From the NCBI GenBank assembly GCA_001464125.1, contig LNEP01000006.1:98310-162309 (forward strand): DNA of 64,000 nucleotides, read 5' to 3'. Shown here piece after piece: positions 43,357-52,424 of this stretch. Origin of the DNA: Betaproteobacteria bacterium Ga0077540 (GTDB lineage Bacteria; Pseudomonadota; Gammaproteobacteria; Burkholderiales; Methylophilaceae). A program made the position numbers and the translations under genes. How positions within the stretch are numbered: the first letter of the stretch is position 1; each line of letters opens with the position of its first letter. The notes under the pieces were generated by a model. It worked only from the letters and a program-made list of their open reading frames with translations. It did no database searches and was not told where the DNA came from.

Positions 43357-43905
43357 ATGAAGAAAAGTTTAATAATTGCTGCTTGCCTCGCTTTTTTTAT
43401 GCTACTCACGCGTGGTAGCCACGTGCTTACGCAAGTAGCACTGCCGGATGCTAGCTTGGCATTGTTTTTATTGGGTGGCTTGTTGCTGGGCCGTTTTGTA
43501 TGGTTTGCCGCATTCTTTATCTTGGCCACTTTCATTGATTTCGGTGCTGCTGCATTTGATCCTGCACAAGGGTTTTGCCTCACCAACGGCTACTGGGGCT
43601 TGATTCCAGCCTATGGTGCTATGTGGTTGGGTGGTATGTGGTTAAGCAAACAACAAAACGCATTTGCGTGGTTACCATACACGCTAGTAACCATGGTTAC
43701 CACTTTGATTGCTTTTGTGATTTCTACACAAACCTATTATCTATTCTCTGGCCGTTTTCCAGTAAACGGTGTCATTGAATCCATGCAACATGGCTGGGAA
43801 TACTTGCCTAGCTGGATGGCCTTTGCAGCAATGTATTTCGCTGTGGTTTGGCTGGCTGTGAAAGCACTACGCAATGTGAAAGCATTGCAAACATCCAAAG
43901 CATAA
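43357..43905 (+). CDS. btuM: BtuM-like cobalamin S-component membrane protein
   Basis: ~182 aa six-helix-like protein with GFCLTNGYWGLIP (Cys74) between btuB and bluB; matches the recalled BtuM family description. Confidence 0.75.
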   Translation: MKKSLIIAACLAFFMLLTRGSHVLTQVALPDASLALFLLGGLLLGRFVWFAAFFILATFIDFGAAAFDPAQGFCLTNGYWGLIPAYGAMWLGGMWLSKQQNAFAWLPYTLVTMVTTLIAFVISTQTYYLFSGRFPVNGVIESMQHGWEYLPSWMAFAAMYFAVVWLAVKALRNVKALQTSKA

Positions 43906-43924
43906 TACATGTACTTAATATCAA

Positions 43925-43953
43925 AAGCCGCTCGTTTACAGCGGCTTTTTTTA
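43925..43953 (+). terminator. Rho-independent terminator
   Basis: AAAAGCCGCTcgtttacAGCGGCTTTTTTT. Confidence 0.8.
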
Positions 43954-43961
43954 TCCTTTAA

Positions 43962-44633
43962 ATGACAAACTCACACGCATATACCCAGGCCGAGCAAGCT
44001 GCTATTTATAAAGTGATTGCGGAGCGGCGCGACATGCGCCATTTTCTACCCACGCCCATTGCGCCGGAACTCCTGACCAAACTATTGCAAGCCGCGCATC
44101 ATGCGCCCAGCGTTGGCCTGATGCAACCTTGGCGCTTTATTCGCATAAGTGACAGCAACGTACGCCAAGCCATTTACACTCAAGTGAATGAAGAGCGTAC
44201 TCTGACTGCGCAAGCCATTGGGGAATATGAGGATAGCGCACGCATGGCAGAGTTTATGCGCTTAAAGGTAGAGGGCGTACTGGAGTGCGGTGAGTTATTG
44301 GTTGCGACTTTATGTGATCACCGTGAACAGCATATTTTTGGGCGCCGCACATTGCCAGAAATGGACATGGCTTCTGTAAGCTGTGCCATTCAAAATATGT
44401 GGTTAGCAGCACGTGCTGAAGGCATAGGTATGGGTTGGGTGTCGATATTTGACCCAATCAAACTAGCCGAGCTACTTAATATCCCAGACGGAGCAAAACC
44501 AATTGCGATTTTATGCTTGGGCTACGTCAATAGCTTCTACAAAGCACCCATGTTGGTTGAGGAAGGCTGGGCAACAGAAAAGCCATTATCGGCAATGTTA
44601 ATGGAAAACCGCTGGCAAGGAGACGACTCTTGA
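43962..44633 (+). CDS. bluB: 5,6-dimethylbenzimidazole synthase
   Basis: RRDMRHFLPTPIAPELLTKLLQAAHHAPSVGLMQPWRFI. Confidence 0.94.
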   Translation: MTNSHAYTQAEQAAIYKVIAERRDMRHFLPTPIAPELLTKLLQAAHHAPSVGLMQPWRFIRISDSNVRQAIYTQVNEERTLTAQAIGEYEDSARMAEFMRLKVEGVLECGELLVATLCDHREQHIFGRRTLPEMDMASVSCAIQNMWLAARAEGIGMGWVSIFDPIKLAELLNIPDGAKPIAILCLGYVNSFYKAPMLVEEGWATEKPLSAMLMENRWQGDDS

Positions 44634-45157
44634 GCATTCATTTAATCTTGGGTGGCGCTCGCTCCGGCAAAAGCCGTTATGCAGAGAAGTTGGCCTCACA
44701 ATTAGAGTTACCGGTCAATTACATCGCTACCGCGCAAGTGTATGACGAAGAGTTCAGGCAGCGCGTTGCGCACCATAAAGCGTCCAGACCTAGTTATTGG
44801 CCCACATTTGAGCAACCGTTTAATTTGGGGCAAGGCCTTTTGGCGCATGACCAGCTAAATACCACTATGGTTGTGGATTGCTTAACATTGTGGCTAGCGC
44901 AATGCATTTGCCCAGATTGTGCACCGCCAGATGGAGTAAACTGGCAGCATGAGCGTGAGCAATTACTTATCGCATTACCCAAGCTAAAAGCCAACGTGTT
45001 TTTGGTCAGCAATGAGGTGGGGATGGGCATTGTGCCATTAGGTGAAATCAATCGCCAATTTCAAGATGAGCAAGGTAGGCTCAACCAAGCCATTGCAAGC
45101 ATCGCAGACAAAGTAAGTTTTGTGGCAGCGGGCTTGCCAATTCAACTTAAAGGATAA
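44630..45157 (+). CDS. cobU: Bifunctional adenosylcobinamide kinase/guanylyltransferase
   Basis: LGGARSGKSRYAEKLA; overlaps bluB by 4 nt. Confidence 0.95.
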   Translation: MSIHLILGGARSGKSRYAEKLASQLELPVNYIATAQVYDEEFRQRVAHHKASRPSYWPTFEQPFNLGQGLLAHDQLNTTMVVDCLTLWLAQCICPDCAPPDGVNWQHEREQLLIALPKLKANVFLVSNEVGMGIVPLGEINRQFQDEQGRLNQAIASIADKVSFVAAGLPIQLKG

Positions 45158-45169
45158 CAGTAGAACGAT

Positions 45170-45376
45170 ATGGAAGTGTTTGAATTAAAAGGTGAGCATA
45201 TTGCATTGTGCGATTTACTCAAACTGGTGGGCATTGCCGATAGCGGCGGTCAAGGCAAAGCCATGGTAGCTGAAGGTTTGGTGTCTGTGGATGGTGAAAT
45301 CGAATCGCGCAAAACCGCTAAAATTCGTGCTGGTCAGACCGTGGAATGTATGGGCCAAGCGATACAAGTGCGGTAG
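45170..45376 (+). CDS. RNA-binding S4 domain protein (YbcJ-like)
   Basis: LCDLLKLVGIADSGGQGKAMVAEGLVSVDGEIESRKTAKIRAGQ. Confidence 0.9.
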   Translation: MEVFELKGEHIALCDLLKLVGIADSGGQGKAMVAEGLVSVDGEIESRKTAKIRAGQTVECMGQAIQVR

Positions 45377-45380
45377 GTCC

Positions 45381-45962
45381 TTAACGGTTCACGTATTCAA
45401 TCTTTGGTACTGAGCCGCAAAAGTCTAGTTGCGTCACACTCCCATAATCAATATTAAATCTAAATAAACCTTTTAATTGCATATTCAGCACGTGCGCCAG
45501 CATGGCGCGAATCATGCCACCATGCGTTACTACCAACACATGTCCTTGTGGATGCGTTTGCAGAATTTCCTCTACAAATGCTACGCCGCGCTGCTGCAGT
45601 TGGCCAAAAGTCTCGCCGTTAGGTGGTGCTAGCTCTGCATAGTTTTGCGCCCAATGATCGAACGCATCTCGCGGAATATCATCCCAAGCACGCATCTCCC
45701 AATCGCCAAAATGCAACTCTTTGAGGCGCTCATCATGCACAACGTTTTCAGCAACGAGCGCTTGCGACAACTTGACACAACGCTGTAACGGGCTTGAAAA
45801 CACAGCATCAAACTGCCCACCATTGAGCTTTTGTTTGGTCAAGTTAGCTTCTTGTTCAAAGCTAGCCGCCACATCGACATCGGTTTGGCCATAACACACC
45901 CCTGTCGGAATTTGTAAACTGGTATGGCGTACAAGCATCAGTCTCACACTTGCAGACTCCAC
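45381..45962 (-). CDS. cobC: Alpha-ribazole phosphatase / histidine phosphatase
   Basis: LVRHTSLQIPTGVCYGQTDVDV; HFGDWEMRAW; in cob cluster. Confidence 0.85.
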   Translation of the reverse strand: MESASVRLMLVRHTSLQIPTGVCYGQTDVDVAASFEQEANLTKQKLNGGQFDAVFSSPLQRCVKLSQALVAENVVHDERLKELHFGDWEMRAWDDIPRDAFDHWAQNYAELAPPNGETFGQLQQRGVAFVEEILQTHPQGHVLVVTHGGMIRAMLAHVLNMQLKGLFRFNIDYGSVTQLDFCGSVPKIEYVNR

Positions 45963-46741
45963 GCCAACACGCCCAAATAAAACATCAGTTCAGTCATTTG
46001 TTGCATCGCTCCCAAAGTATCGCCGGTATAACCGCCTATCCAACGTTTGATTTTGGCTAGCCACCACCACCAAACACACCATACTGGCAAAGCAGTCATC
46101 AATATCAACAAGACCACTACCTGCCATGTATGATTGCTCAAAATAAGCAGCGTAAGCACCAACACAAATGGAAGCAATCCAAACAGATTAGCCAAGCCAA
46201 GCTCTAGCCCACTGAGTGTTGTGGCAAGTGGTTTTGATTTTCCCGCAAACTTCACATAATTTGCATAATACATCACCCAAACCGCGGCTAAGCGGCTAAG
46301 TGCATGTGCGCAAATCAAAGCCACAGATATCACAACCGGATGCATGGCATTGAGTGTTTGAAACTTTGCAAACAGCATTAAAAATAATGCAATTGCGCCA
46401 TAAGTTCCAAGCCGAGAGTCTTGCATGATAGTAAGTATTCGCTCACGATCGCATCCACCTCCCAAGCCATCAGCACTATCTGCCAAGCCATCTTCATGAA
46501 ATGCCCCAGTAAGATAAATACTGGCTACCATGCTCACCATCACTGCTAAAGAGTGCGGCAGTAACAAGCTTGCGACATAAAATGTAACGGCAGCCACCAA
46601 ACCAACCAATATGCCCACCAATGGAAAATATTTGGCAGCGTGATTTAACTCTTCTTCCACAAAATCAGGAAAACTGGGAACAGGGATGCGAGTAAAAAAG
46701 CCGACTGCTAATTGAAATCGTCGCCACTCACGTTGCATCAT
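45944..46741 (-). CDS. cobS: Adenosylcobinamide-GDP ribazoletransferase
   Basis: [26 protein letters not shown]. Confidence 0.95.
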   Translation of the reverse strand: MMQREWRRFQLAVGFFTRIPVPSFPDFVEEELNHAAKYFPLVGILVGLVAAVTFYVASLLLPHSLAVMVSMVASIYLTGAFHEDGLADSADGLGGGCDRERILTIMQDSRLGTYGAIALFLMLFAKFQTLNAMHPVVISVALICAHALSRLAAVWVMYYANYVKFAGKSKPLATTLSGLELGLANLFGLLPFVLVLTLLILSNHTWQVVVLLILMTALPVWCVWWWWLAKIKRWIGGYTGDTLGAMQQMTELMFYLGVLAWSLQV

Positions 46742-47781
46742 GCCGACCTCTCCGACACGCCTGCACTCTCAAAGCTGGCCATCTCATTGAGGAAATTGAC
46801 AGCATTCTGCACCAACGGATAAGCTAATGCTGCGCCTGTACCCTCACCCAAACGCAGGCCCAAATTGAGCAAGGGCTTTGCTTTTAATTCTGCTAACAAC
46901 ATTTGATGCGCATGCTCATCTGATTGGTGAGAAAAAATACAATACTCTAGGATGGCAGGTTGAATTCGGCTTGCTACCAATAACGCTGCAGTCACAATAA
47001 ACCCATCAATCAACAGTACCGCTTTCCGCTCAGCGGCGGCGAGCATTGCACCAACCATCATTGCAATTTCAAAACCACCAAAGGTGCTCAGCACAGCATA
47101 GGGGTCTGTTGCATTTAAGGCATGATGCGCTATCGCCTGAGTTAGCACCTGAATTTTATGGGCAAGACCAGTATCATCTAAGCCTGTACCGCGTCCTACA
47201 CAATGCGCAATCGGCATACCCAATAGCACACCCATCAAACAACTCGCGCTAGACGTATTGCCAATACCCATCTCACCAAACCCGATAATATTGCAGCCCG
47301 CTTTTATTTCTGCGCAGGCAATCTCAGCACCACGTGCTATGGCTGTATCGCATTCTGATGCTGTCATGGCAGGCGACTGTAAAAAATTGGCAGTACCCAT
47401 ACCGACTTTTGCATTTACTAAGTGTGTATTGGGCCCGAATGTATGATTCACACCAGCATCAATCACGCGCAATGCCATGCCCGCTTGGCGGCTGAACACA
47501 TTAATGGCGGCGCCACCGGCGATAAAATTGAGCACCATTTGCGCAGTAACCGCTTGTGGATAGGGACTGACACCACTTTGAGCAACCCCATGATCGCCGG
47601 CGAATACCAGCATAGTAGGCTGCCTCAGTTGTGGAGTCATTGATTGTTGAATTAAGCCTATTTGTAGCGCAACCATTTCCAACTGACCGAGCGCGCCTAG
47701 AGGTTTGGTTTTGTGTTGAATTTTATGCAAGAGTGCTTCTTGCAGGGTCGTGTTTAGAGGTGAGATGTCGAAATCAAGCAT
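46738..47781 (-). CDS. cobT: Nicotinate-nucleotide--dimethylbenzimidazole phosphoribosyltransferase
   Basis: [47 protein letters not shown]. Confidence 0.96.
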   Translation of the reverse strand: MLDFDISPLNTTLQEALLHKIQHKTKPLGALGQLEMVALQIGLIQQSMTPQLRQPTMLVFAGDHGVAQSGVSPYPQAVTAQMVLNFIAGGAAINVFSRQAGMALRVIDAGVNHTFGPNTHLVNAKVGMGTANFLQSPAMTASECDTAIARGAEIACAEIKAGCNIIGFGEMGIGNTSSASCLMGVLLGMPIAHCVGRGTGLDDTGLAHKIQVLTQAIAHHALNATDPYAVLSTFGGFEIAMMVGAMLAAAERKAVLLIDGFIVTAALLVASRIQPAILEYCIFSHQSDEHAHQMLLAELKAKPLLNLGLRLGEGTGAALAYPLVQNAVNFLNEMASFESAGVSERSA

Positions 47782-47811
47782 GCCCTATTTTACATGACAC
47801 CCATAAAATAA

Positions 47812-47844
47812 ACCCTGTGCTGTTTGACTAACACAGGGTTTAAT
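47812..47844. terminator. Terminator-like hairpin between cobT and an upstream divergent region
   Basis: AAACCCTGTGctgtttgactaaCACAGGGTTT. Confidence 0.5.
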
Positions 47845-47861
47845 CGGTAATGAAGTATTAA

Positions 47862-48155
47862 TTAAGGTGCGGTTGCTTCGTGCGCAGCTTCTTTTGCTGC
47901 CTTCACTGCATCTTCCGCAGACTCTTTGGCATCAGCTGCAGCTGCCTCAGTTTTAGCTGCCGCTTCTTCAGCAGTTTCTACAACGGCTTCTTTGGCATCA
48001 GCAGCTGCTGCAGCGGCTGCATCTTTGGTTGCATCAATCGCCTCACTCATTTCCGCTTTAGCATCTGCTGCTGCCTCTTCTGTTTTCTCGCTACACGCTA
48101 CCGTTAGCGAACCCGCTATCAAACTAATGAATAAAACTCGTAAAAATGCATTCAT
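47862..48155 (-). CDS. Ala/Lys/Glu-rich lipoprotein (LEA/apolipoprotein-like amphipathic repeats)
   Basis: Lipobox LTVAC then KDAAAAAAADAKEAVVETAEEAAAKTEAAAADAKESAEDAVKAAKEAA. Confidence 0.7.
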   Translation of the reverse strand: MNAFLRVLFISLIAGSLTVACSEKTEEAAADAKAEMSEAIDATKDAAAAAAADAKEAVVETAEEAAAKTEAAAADAKESAEDAVKAAKEAAHEATAP

Positions 48156-48177
48156 AAAACTCTCCTCTTTTAAAAAA

Positions 48178-48678
48178 TTATTGGGGTGGAATACGCAACA
48201 TTTGACCCGGATAAATTTTATCAGGATGCGATAACATTGGTTTATTTGCTTCAAAAATGCGCATATACAAATTGGCATTACCGTAAAACTCTTTAGATAT
48301 CTTGGAGAGTGTATCGCCGCGTACCACTGTATAAAACTGAGGAGCAGCCTCAGCCTCAATCACACCCAATTGATCTTGCACATGTTCAACGCCATCCACA
48401 TTGCCACAGCATAACAAAATCTTCTCTTTAATTTCCTGTGTAGCGGCCATGCCCTGCACAATCACAGTGCCAGATTTTCCATCAAAACCAATCGTCAGAC
48501 CGTCTGCTGTAAGATTCATTTTTGCCACATATGCTGCAATCGCATTTGCGGCAGCACGATTCGCTGCATCCACGTTCACTGGTGTAGGCTCTTTTTTGGC
48601 CACTTGCTCAGCAGCCTTAGCCTCTCCCGTCCCAAATAGTTTTTCACCTGCCTCTTTGATGAATGAAAATAATCCCAT
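48178..48678 (-). CDS. BON + LysM domain protein (LysM/YgaU family)
   Basis: MGLFSFIKEAGEKLFG; YTVVRGDTLSKISKEFYGNANLYMRIFEANKPMLSHPDKIYPGQMLRIP. Confidence 0.9.
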   Translation of the reverse strand: MGLFSFIKEAGEKLFGTGEAKAAEQVAKKEPTPVNVDAANRAAANAIAAYVAKMNLTADGLTIGFDGKSGTVIVQGMAATQEIKEKILLCCGNVDGVEHVQDQLGVIEAEAAPQFYTVVRGDTLSKISKEFYGNANLYMRIFEANKPMLSHPDKIYPGQMLRIPPQ

Positions 48679-48870
48679 CTGCTTCTCCTTTTTATTAAAA
48701 CAACCGATTAAAAACAATTGGTATCACAGCAACTGACCAAGTTCATCATAATGCAATCACCTAAGATTGACCACGCGTAATTGAATTAATTTTAAGATGC
48801 ATGGTTCCAAAGCGCACTTTGTTTGCTATAATGCGCGGCTTGCAAACGTTTCAATCATGTTTGCATCGCT

Positions 48871-48946
<76 letters not shown>

Positions 48947-49045
48947 TCTTTTAGTATTACCATAGATAGCCTGACTGTTAATAATAGTCGGGCTTTAAGC
49001 TTCTTAACTAAGGTAATAAAGAATTTTTGTAGTACAGATTTACAT

Positions 49046-49122
49046 GGTGATGTAGCTCAGCTGGTTAGAGCACAGGATTCATAATCCTGGGGTCGAGGGT
49101 TCAAGTCCCTCTTTCACCACCA
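49046..49122 (+). tRNA. tRNA-Met (CAT)
   Basis: GGTGATGTAGCTCAGCTGGTTAGAGCACAGGATTCATAATCCTGGGGTCGAGGGTTCAAGTCCCTCTTTCACCACCA cloverleaf, encoded CCA. Confidence 0.95.
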
Positions 49123-49128
49123 ACAAAG

Positions 49129-49162
49129 ACGCCACATTCGAGAGAGTGTGGCGTTTTATTTT
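49129..49162 (+). terminator. Rho-independent terminator after tRNA-Met
   Basis: ACGCCACAttcgagagagTGTGGCGTTTTATTTT. Confidence 0.75.
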
Positions 49163-49266
49163 ACATCTTACGTTAGATAAAATCCTTTCATGTAGGGGCT
49201 ATGTAGGATTATTCAATATAAAAAATCATCGTTAATTGTTTTAGTGATCAAAAACATAATGAAGAG

Positions 49267-49449
49267 TTAACTGGCTTTTCTTCTCTCATCAATCCAGTCA
49301 TTAATTTCGCTCAACTTCCACACGCTTGTTCTCTCAGTCAGTTTAATTTGTTTAGGAAACTTACCATCCTTAACTGATCTGTAAATCGTACTCTTACCAA
49401 TACCAAGCATATTTGAAAGTTCTTTAATACGAACGTATCTATCTACTAA
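49267..49449 (-). CDS. AlpA-family excisionase/regulator
   Basis: RYVRIKELSNMLGIGKSTIYRSVKDGKFPKQIKLTERTSVWKLSEINDWI. Confidence 0.88.
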   Translation of the reverse strand, partial: LVDRYVRIKELSNMLGIGKSTIYRSVKDGKFPKQIKLTERTSVWKLSEINDWIDERRKAS

Positions 49450-49580
49450 CATATATAACTCCCATTTATTGATAACTGTGTATAGTGAACTCACCTAAAT
49501 GAGTATTTGTTAATTATTCACATCCAATCATTTCATGAATAAGCACTTTGAAAAACTAGATTAATAATTTTTGTTTTTTC

Positions 49581-49796
49581 TTATGGCTTTTTATGGGCTA
49601 TGTTCCTTTTCAATTCTATAACGGACCTGTGAAGCTTTTTACATCTTTCTAAAAGACTATTTTTGAATGCATTACGTGAAGAGGTCGCCTTTCCATTTAA
49701 AGACCTTGGGCCAGTGCTATTTTTCCATGGTTGCCAATCATGTATTTTTTGCGCCTGTTCCTTCTTTTGACTTTCAGTCCAATTTCTTTTAGCCAT
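49581..49796 (-). CDS. Short hypothetical with WxPWxxSTGPxxxxGKAxSxxNA motif
   Basis: DWQPWKNSTGPRSLNGKATSSRNAFK; coherent minus-strand ORF. Confidence 0.6.
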   Translation of the reverse strand: MAKRNWTESQKKEQAQKIHDWQPWKNSTGPRSLNGKATSSRNAFKNSLLERCKKLHRSVIELKRNIAHKKP

Positions 49797-50059
49797 ATAT
49801 GGTTTAACTAATAGTTTGTTTCGTAAATTTATTTTGGTTCGTCCTTGTTGGACTTATTCTAGCACTCTTAAATTGTGAAAATGGTGTCAGCTCATCCCTT
49901 CTTATTCTCAGAAAGAATATAGTTTTTTACAAACAATCAAATAATTGAATAAGTCGATAGGAATTAAAATCAATATTATCGCGGATGAATACAGCCCAAC
50001 GGTTAGGAATCATTCTTTTATAATGACAAACTTAAAAGCATGCTCCAAAAGGATGTTAT

Positions 50060-50767
50060 ATGAAAAAATCAAAAGAACTTGAAGACATTATTCTCAAAGG
50101 CACACAATACATTATTGCCCCTTCAGTGAATGACTTTCCACTCGACTTTGACCCTTGGGCAAACTTCCCCAAATGGGATGTAGATACAGCCTGCAAAGCC
50201 ATAACACTTTCCCGAATGATAGATATTGAAGAAAGTCGAAGAATTGCCGCATTAGAATTTCAAACTAAACCCGGGGAATGTCCAATAATAGCTCGTCACA
50301 TTTGTACGGTTTATGACCGTGCGAAGTTACTCGCGGACAATGCTATTAAAGTCGGAATAATTAACGATCTTGACACCCCTGCCAACTGGATAAAATGGGC
50401 TGAAGATAATAGATATTCGGTTCAACATCTCAAATTCATAATAGATCCAGAGACTTTGAAAACCTTCCAAAAAAGTATTGACGAATATGAAGATATTGAT
50501 TTACCTATATATCCGAGCCACAAAAACGTTAATGTTGAGAAAAATAGGGGAATCAGATTTGATGATTGGAAAATATCAGCGAAAGAAATTGCAAAGTCTA
50601 TATTCCAAAAAAATCCAAAATTATCTGTAGCTCAGATTTCAATAAAAACTCATGATGTGATGTTGGGAAAAAAGGACGCCGGAGAACATGGAATGACTGG
50701 ACGTAGTGGTAGGGTGCCTAGTCCTGAAACCATCAAAAGACATGCCCTAACAGGAATAAAGTCTTAA
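50060..50767 (+). CDS. Hypothetical protein of replication module
   Basis: 235-aa ORF, consistent codon use, no family recognised. Confidence 0.6.
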   Translation: MKKSKELEDIILKGTQYIIAPSVNDFPLDFDPWANFPKWDVDTACKAITLSRMIDIEESRRIAALEFQTKPGECPIIARHICTVYDRAKLLADNAIKVGIINDLDTPANWIKWAEDNRYSVQHLKFIIDPETLKTFQKSIDEYEDIDLPIYPSHKNVNVEKNRGIRFDDWKISAKEIAKSIFQKNPKLSVAQISIKTHDVMLGKKDAGEHGMTGRSGRVPSPETIKRHALTGIKS

Positions 50768-50925
50768 AGCATTCGGGCAATGCCCCACTTTTTACATTTT
50801 TGCCCTAAACGTAACCCATTGTAAAATAAAGTTAAAATTCAGCTTCACTTTCAATAAAGCACCTACTTGCGGGCATTTAACGCTCTAGCATAGTGGAGGT
50901 TCTCAACAAAAAGGAACCTTCCAAA

Positions 50926-51144
50926 ATGCAATTCACCTCAAATCAAAACTTTGTTCCTCTCGATAAGGAAACAAGAACCGCAATTCCCACTGACGCTGCT
51001 GCTCATCATCTAAGTAGAAAAGAGCAAACCCTGAGAGCATGGGCCTGTTTAGAAAATGGACCAATACGCCCTGTGAGAATTAATGGCAGACTCGCTTGGC
51101 CTGTAGCTCAAATTATTAGCCTTCTAAATGGAGGCAAAAAATGA
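50926..51144 (+). CDS. Small putative DNA-binding protein
   Basis: DAAAHHLSRKEQTLRAWACLENGPIRPVRINGRLAWPVAQIISLL; HTH-like excisionase fold pattern. Confidence 0.6.
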   Translation: MQFTSNQNFVPLDKETRTAIPTDAAAHHLSRKEQTLRAWACLENGPIRPVRINGRLAWPVAQIISLLNGGKK

Positions 51145-51290
51145 CCGTAATCAGAAAGCTTATATTGGCTTACGAGTCCAAAGACTACTCAAAACTTACG
51201 AAGGTTGATTTATTTGAATTAGTTAAAAAGGGAATCTTGCATCAAGAAACCGCTGACAGACTCTTGAAGGAGACTTCAAATGTCAGTTAG
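51141..51290 (+). CDS. 49-aa hypothetical, ATGA-coupled to upstream and overlapping downstream gene
   Basis: MTVIRKLILAYESKDYSKLTKVDLFELVKKGILHQETADRLLKETSNVS*; not in supplied ORF track. Confidence 0.5.
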   Translation: MTVIRKLILAYESKDYSKLTKVDLFELVKKGILHQETADRLLKETSNVS

Positions 51291-51945
51291 GGTTCTTTCA
51301 AAAGTTTGGGATGGCTATCCTGGTGGCGGGACAGAGTTACTGGCGCTATTGGCTTTAGCGGACTGGTCTGATGATGAAGGCAGATGCTTTCCTTCAATTA
51401 AATCTATAGCCAAGAAAATTCGCCTTAAAGAAAGACAGGCTCAGCGCGCAGTTAACAAACTAATTAACAATGGATATGTGAAAGTAATCAGTAATAAATT
51501 CGGCGGTTCACCCGGATCAACTAGAAATTATCAAATAATCATCAATAATCTAACGGGTGTCATTTACGACACCCCTTCAGACGAGACGGGTGTCATCCAA
51601 GACGCAAACGGGTGTCATATCACTCCACTTACGGGTGTCACTGACGACACCCTAACCGTCATAGAACCATCATTAACCGTCAGTGCAAAATTCTCCAAAT
51701 TTTGGAATGCATATCCAAAAAAGAAAAGCAAAGGGGATGCTGAAAAAGCATTTAAATCGATCAACCCAGATTCAGAAACACTTGAGCAGATACTTGCTGC
51801 TATCGAGATTCAAAAAAGAACCTCCGAGTGGTCAAAAGATAATGGTCGATATATTAAATATCCTGCAACTTGGCTTAGGGGTAAGGCATGGTTAGATGAG
51901 TTTTTAGTCACCAACACTAATGACCTCATGGATGGTGTGCTATGA
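51280..51945 (+). CDS. HTH replication initiator (phage O-like / HTH_36)
   Basis: LALLALADWSDDEGRCFPSIKSIAKKIRLKERQAQRAVNKLINNGYVKV; C-terminal FWNAYPKKKSKGDAEKAF; internal repeats. Confidence 0.75.
   Translation: MSVRVLSKVWDGYPGGGTELLALLALADWSDDEGRCFPSIKSIAKKIRLKERQAQRAVNKLINNGYVKVISNKFGGSPGSTRNYQIIINNLTGVIYDTPSDETGVIQDANGCHITPLTGVTDDTLTVIEPSLTVSAKFSKFWNAYPKKKSKGDAEKAFKSINPDSETLEQILAAIEIQKRTSEWSKDNGRYIKYPATWLRGKAWLDEFLVTNTNDLMDGVL
51553..51652. repeat. Iteron-like repeats inside initiator gene (candidate origin)
   Basis: ACGGGTGTCA(T/C) at 51553, 51586, 51608, 51631; inverted GACACCC at ~51568 and ~51646. Confidence 0.65.
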
Positions 51946-52424
51946 GTAACGTTCACAATTTATTAAACAGATTGAATAATGTTAAGAAAACGGGCAAGCA
52001 TAGCTGGAAGGCATGTTGCCCAGCTCATAATGGCACTAAACAAAGCTTAGCTATACGCGATGATAACGGTATTGTGCTCATTCACTGTTTTGCTGAAGGT
52101 TGTGCAATAGGTGATGTTCTTTGCACAGTTGGTTTGTCTTTTGCAGACATCATGCCGGATCGTATTGGAGTTGCAAAGCCCAATAAAAAGCCATTTTACG
52201 CGAGTGATGTTTTGCAAATATCAAGCGATGAAATTCTAATAGCCTACCTAATCACAAAAAAAATGCTGGATAGAACAGTTAACTTTAACGATTCACAAAG
52301 GTTGCTTAAATGTGCAAATCGTTTACGCCATGCCTGTGAAATTGCAAATGAAGGTAACGGTACACAAGTAATCGAGGCAAATAAAAATCTCAGAATTATT
52401 GAAAGGACTGTAAATGCTGAATGA
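51942..52424 (+). CDS. CHC2-type zinc-ribbon primase-like protein (no Toprim visible)
   Basis: HSWKACCPAHNGTKQSLAIRDDNGIVLIHCFAEGCAIGDVL. Confidence 0.7.
   Translation: MSNVHNLLNRLNNVKKTGKHSWKACCPAHNGTKQSLAIRDDNGIVLIHCFAEGCAIGDVLCTVGLSFADIMPDRIGVAKPNKKPFYASDVLQISSDEILIAYLITKKMLDRTVNFNDSQRLLKCANRLRHACEIANEGNGTQVIEANKNLRIIERTVNAE

Noticed and set aside
47926-48234. 102-aa Ala/Ser-rich plus ORF
   Set aside because: Reverse complement of the Ala-rich repeats in the real minus-strand lipoprotein
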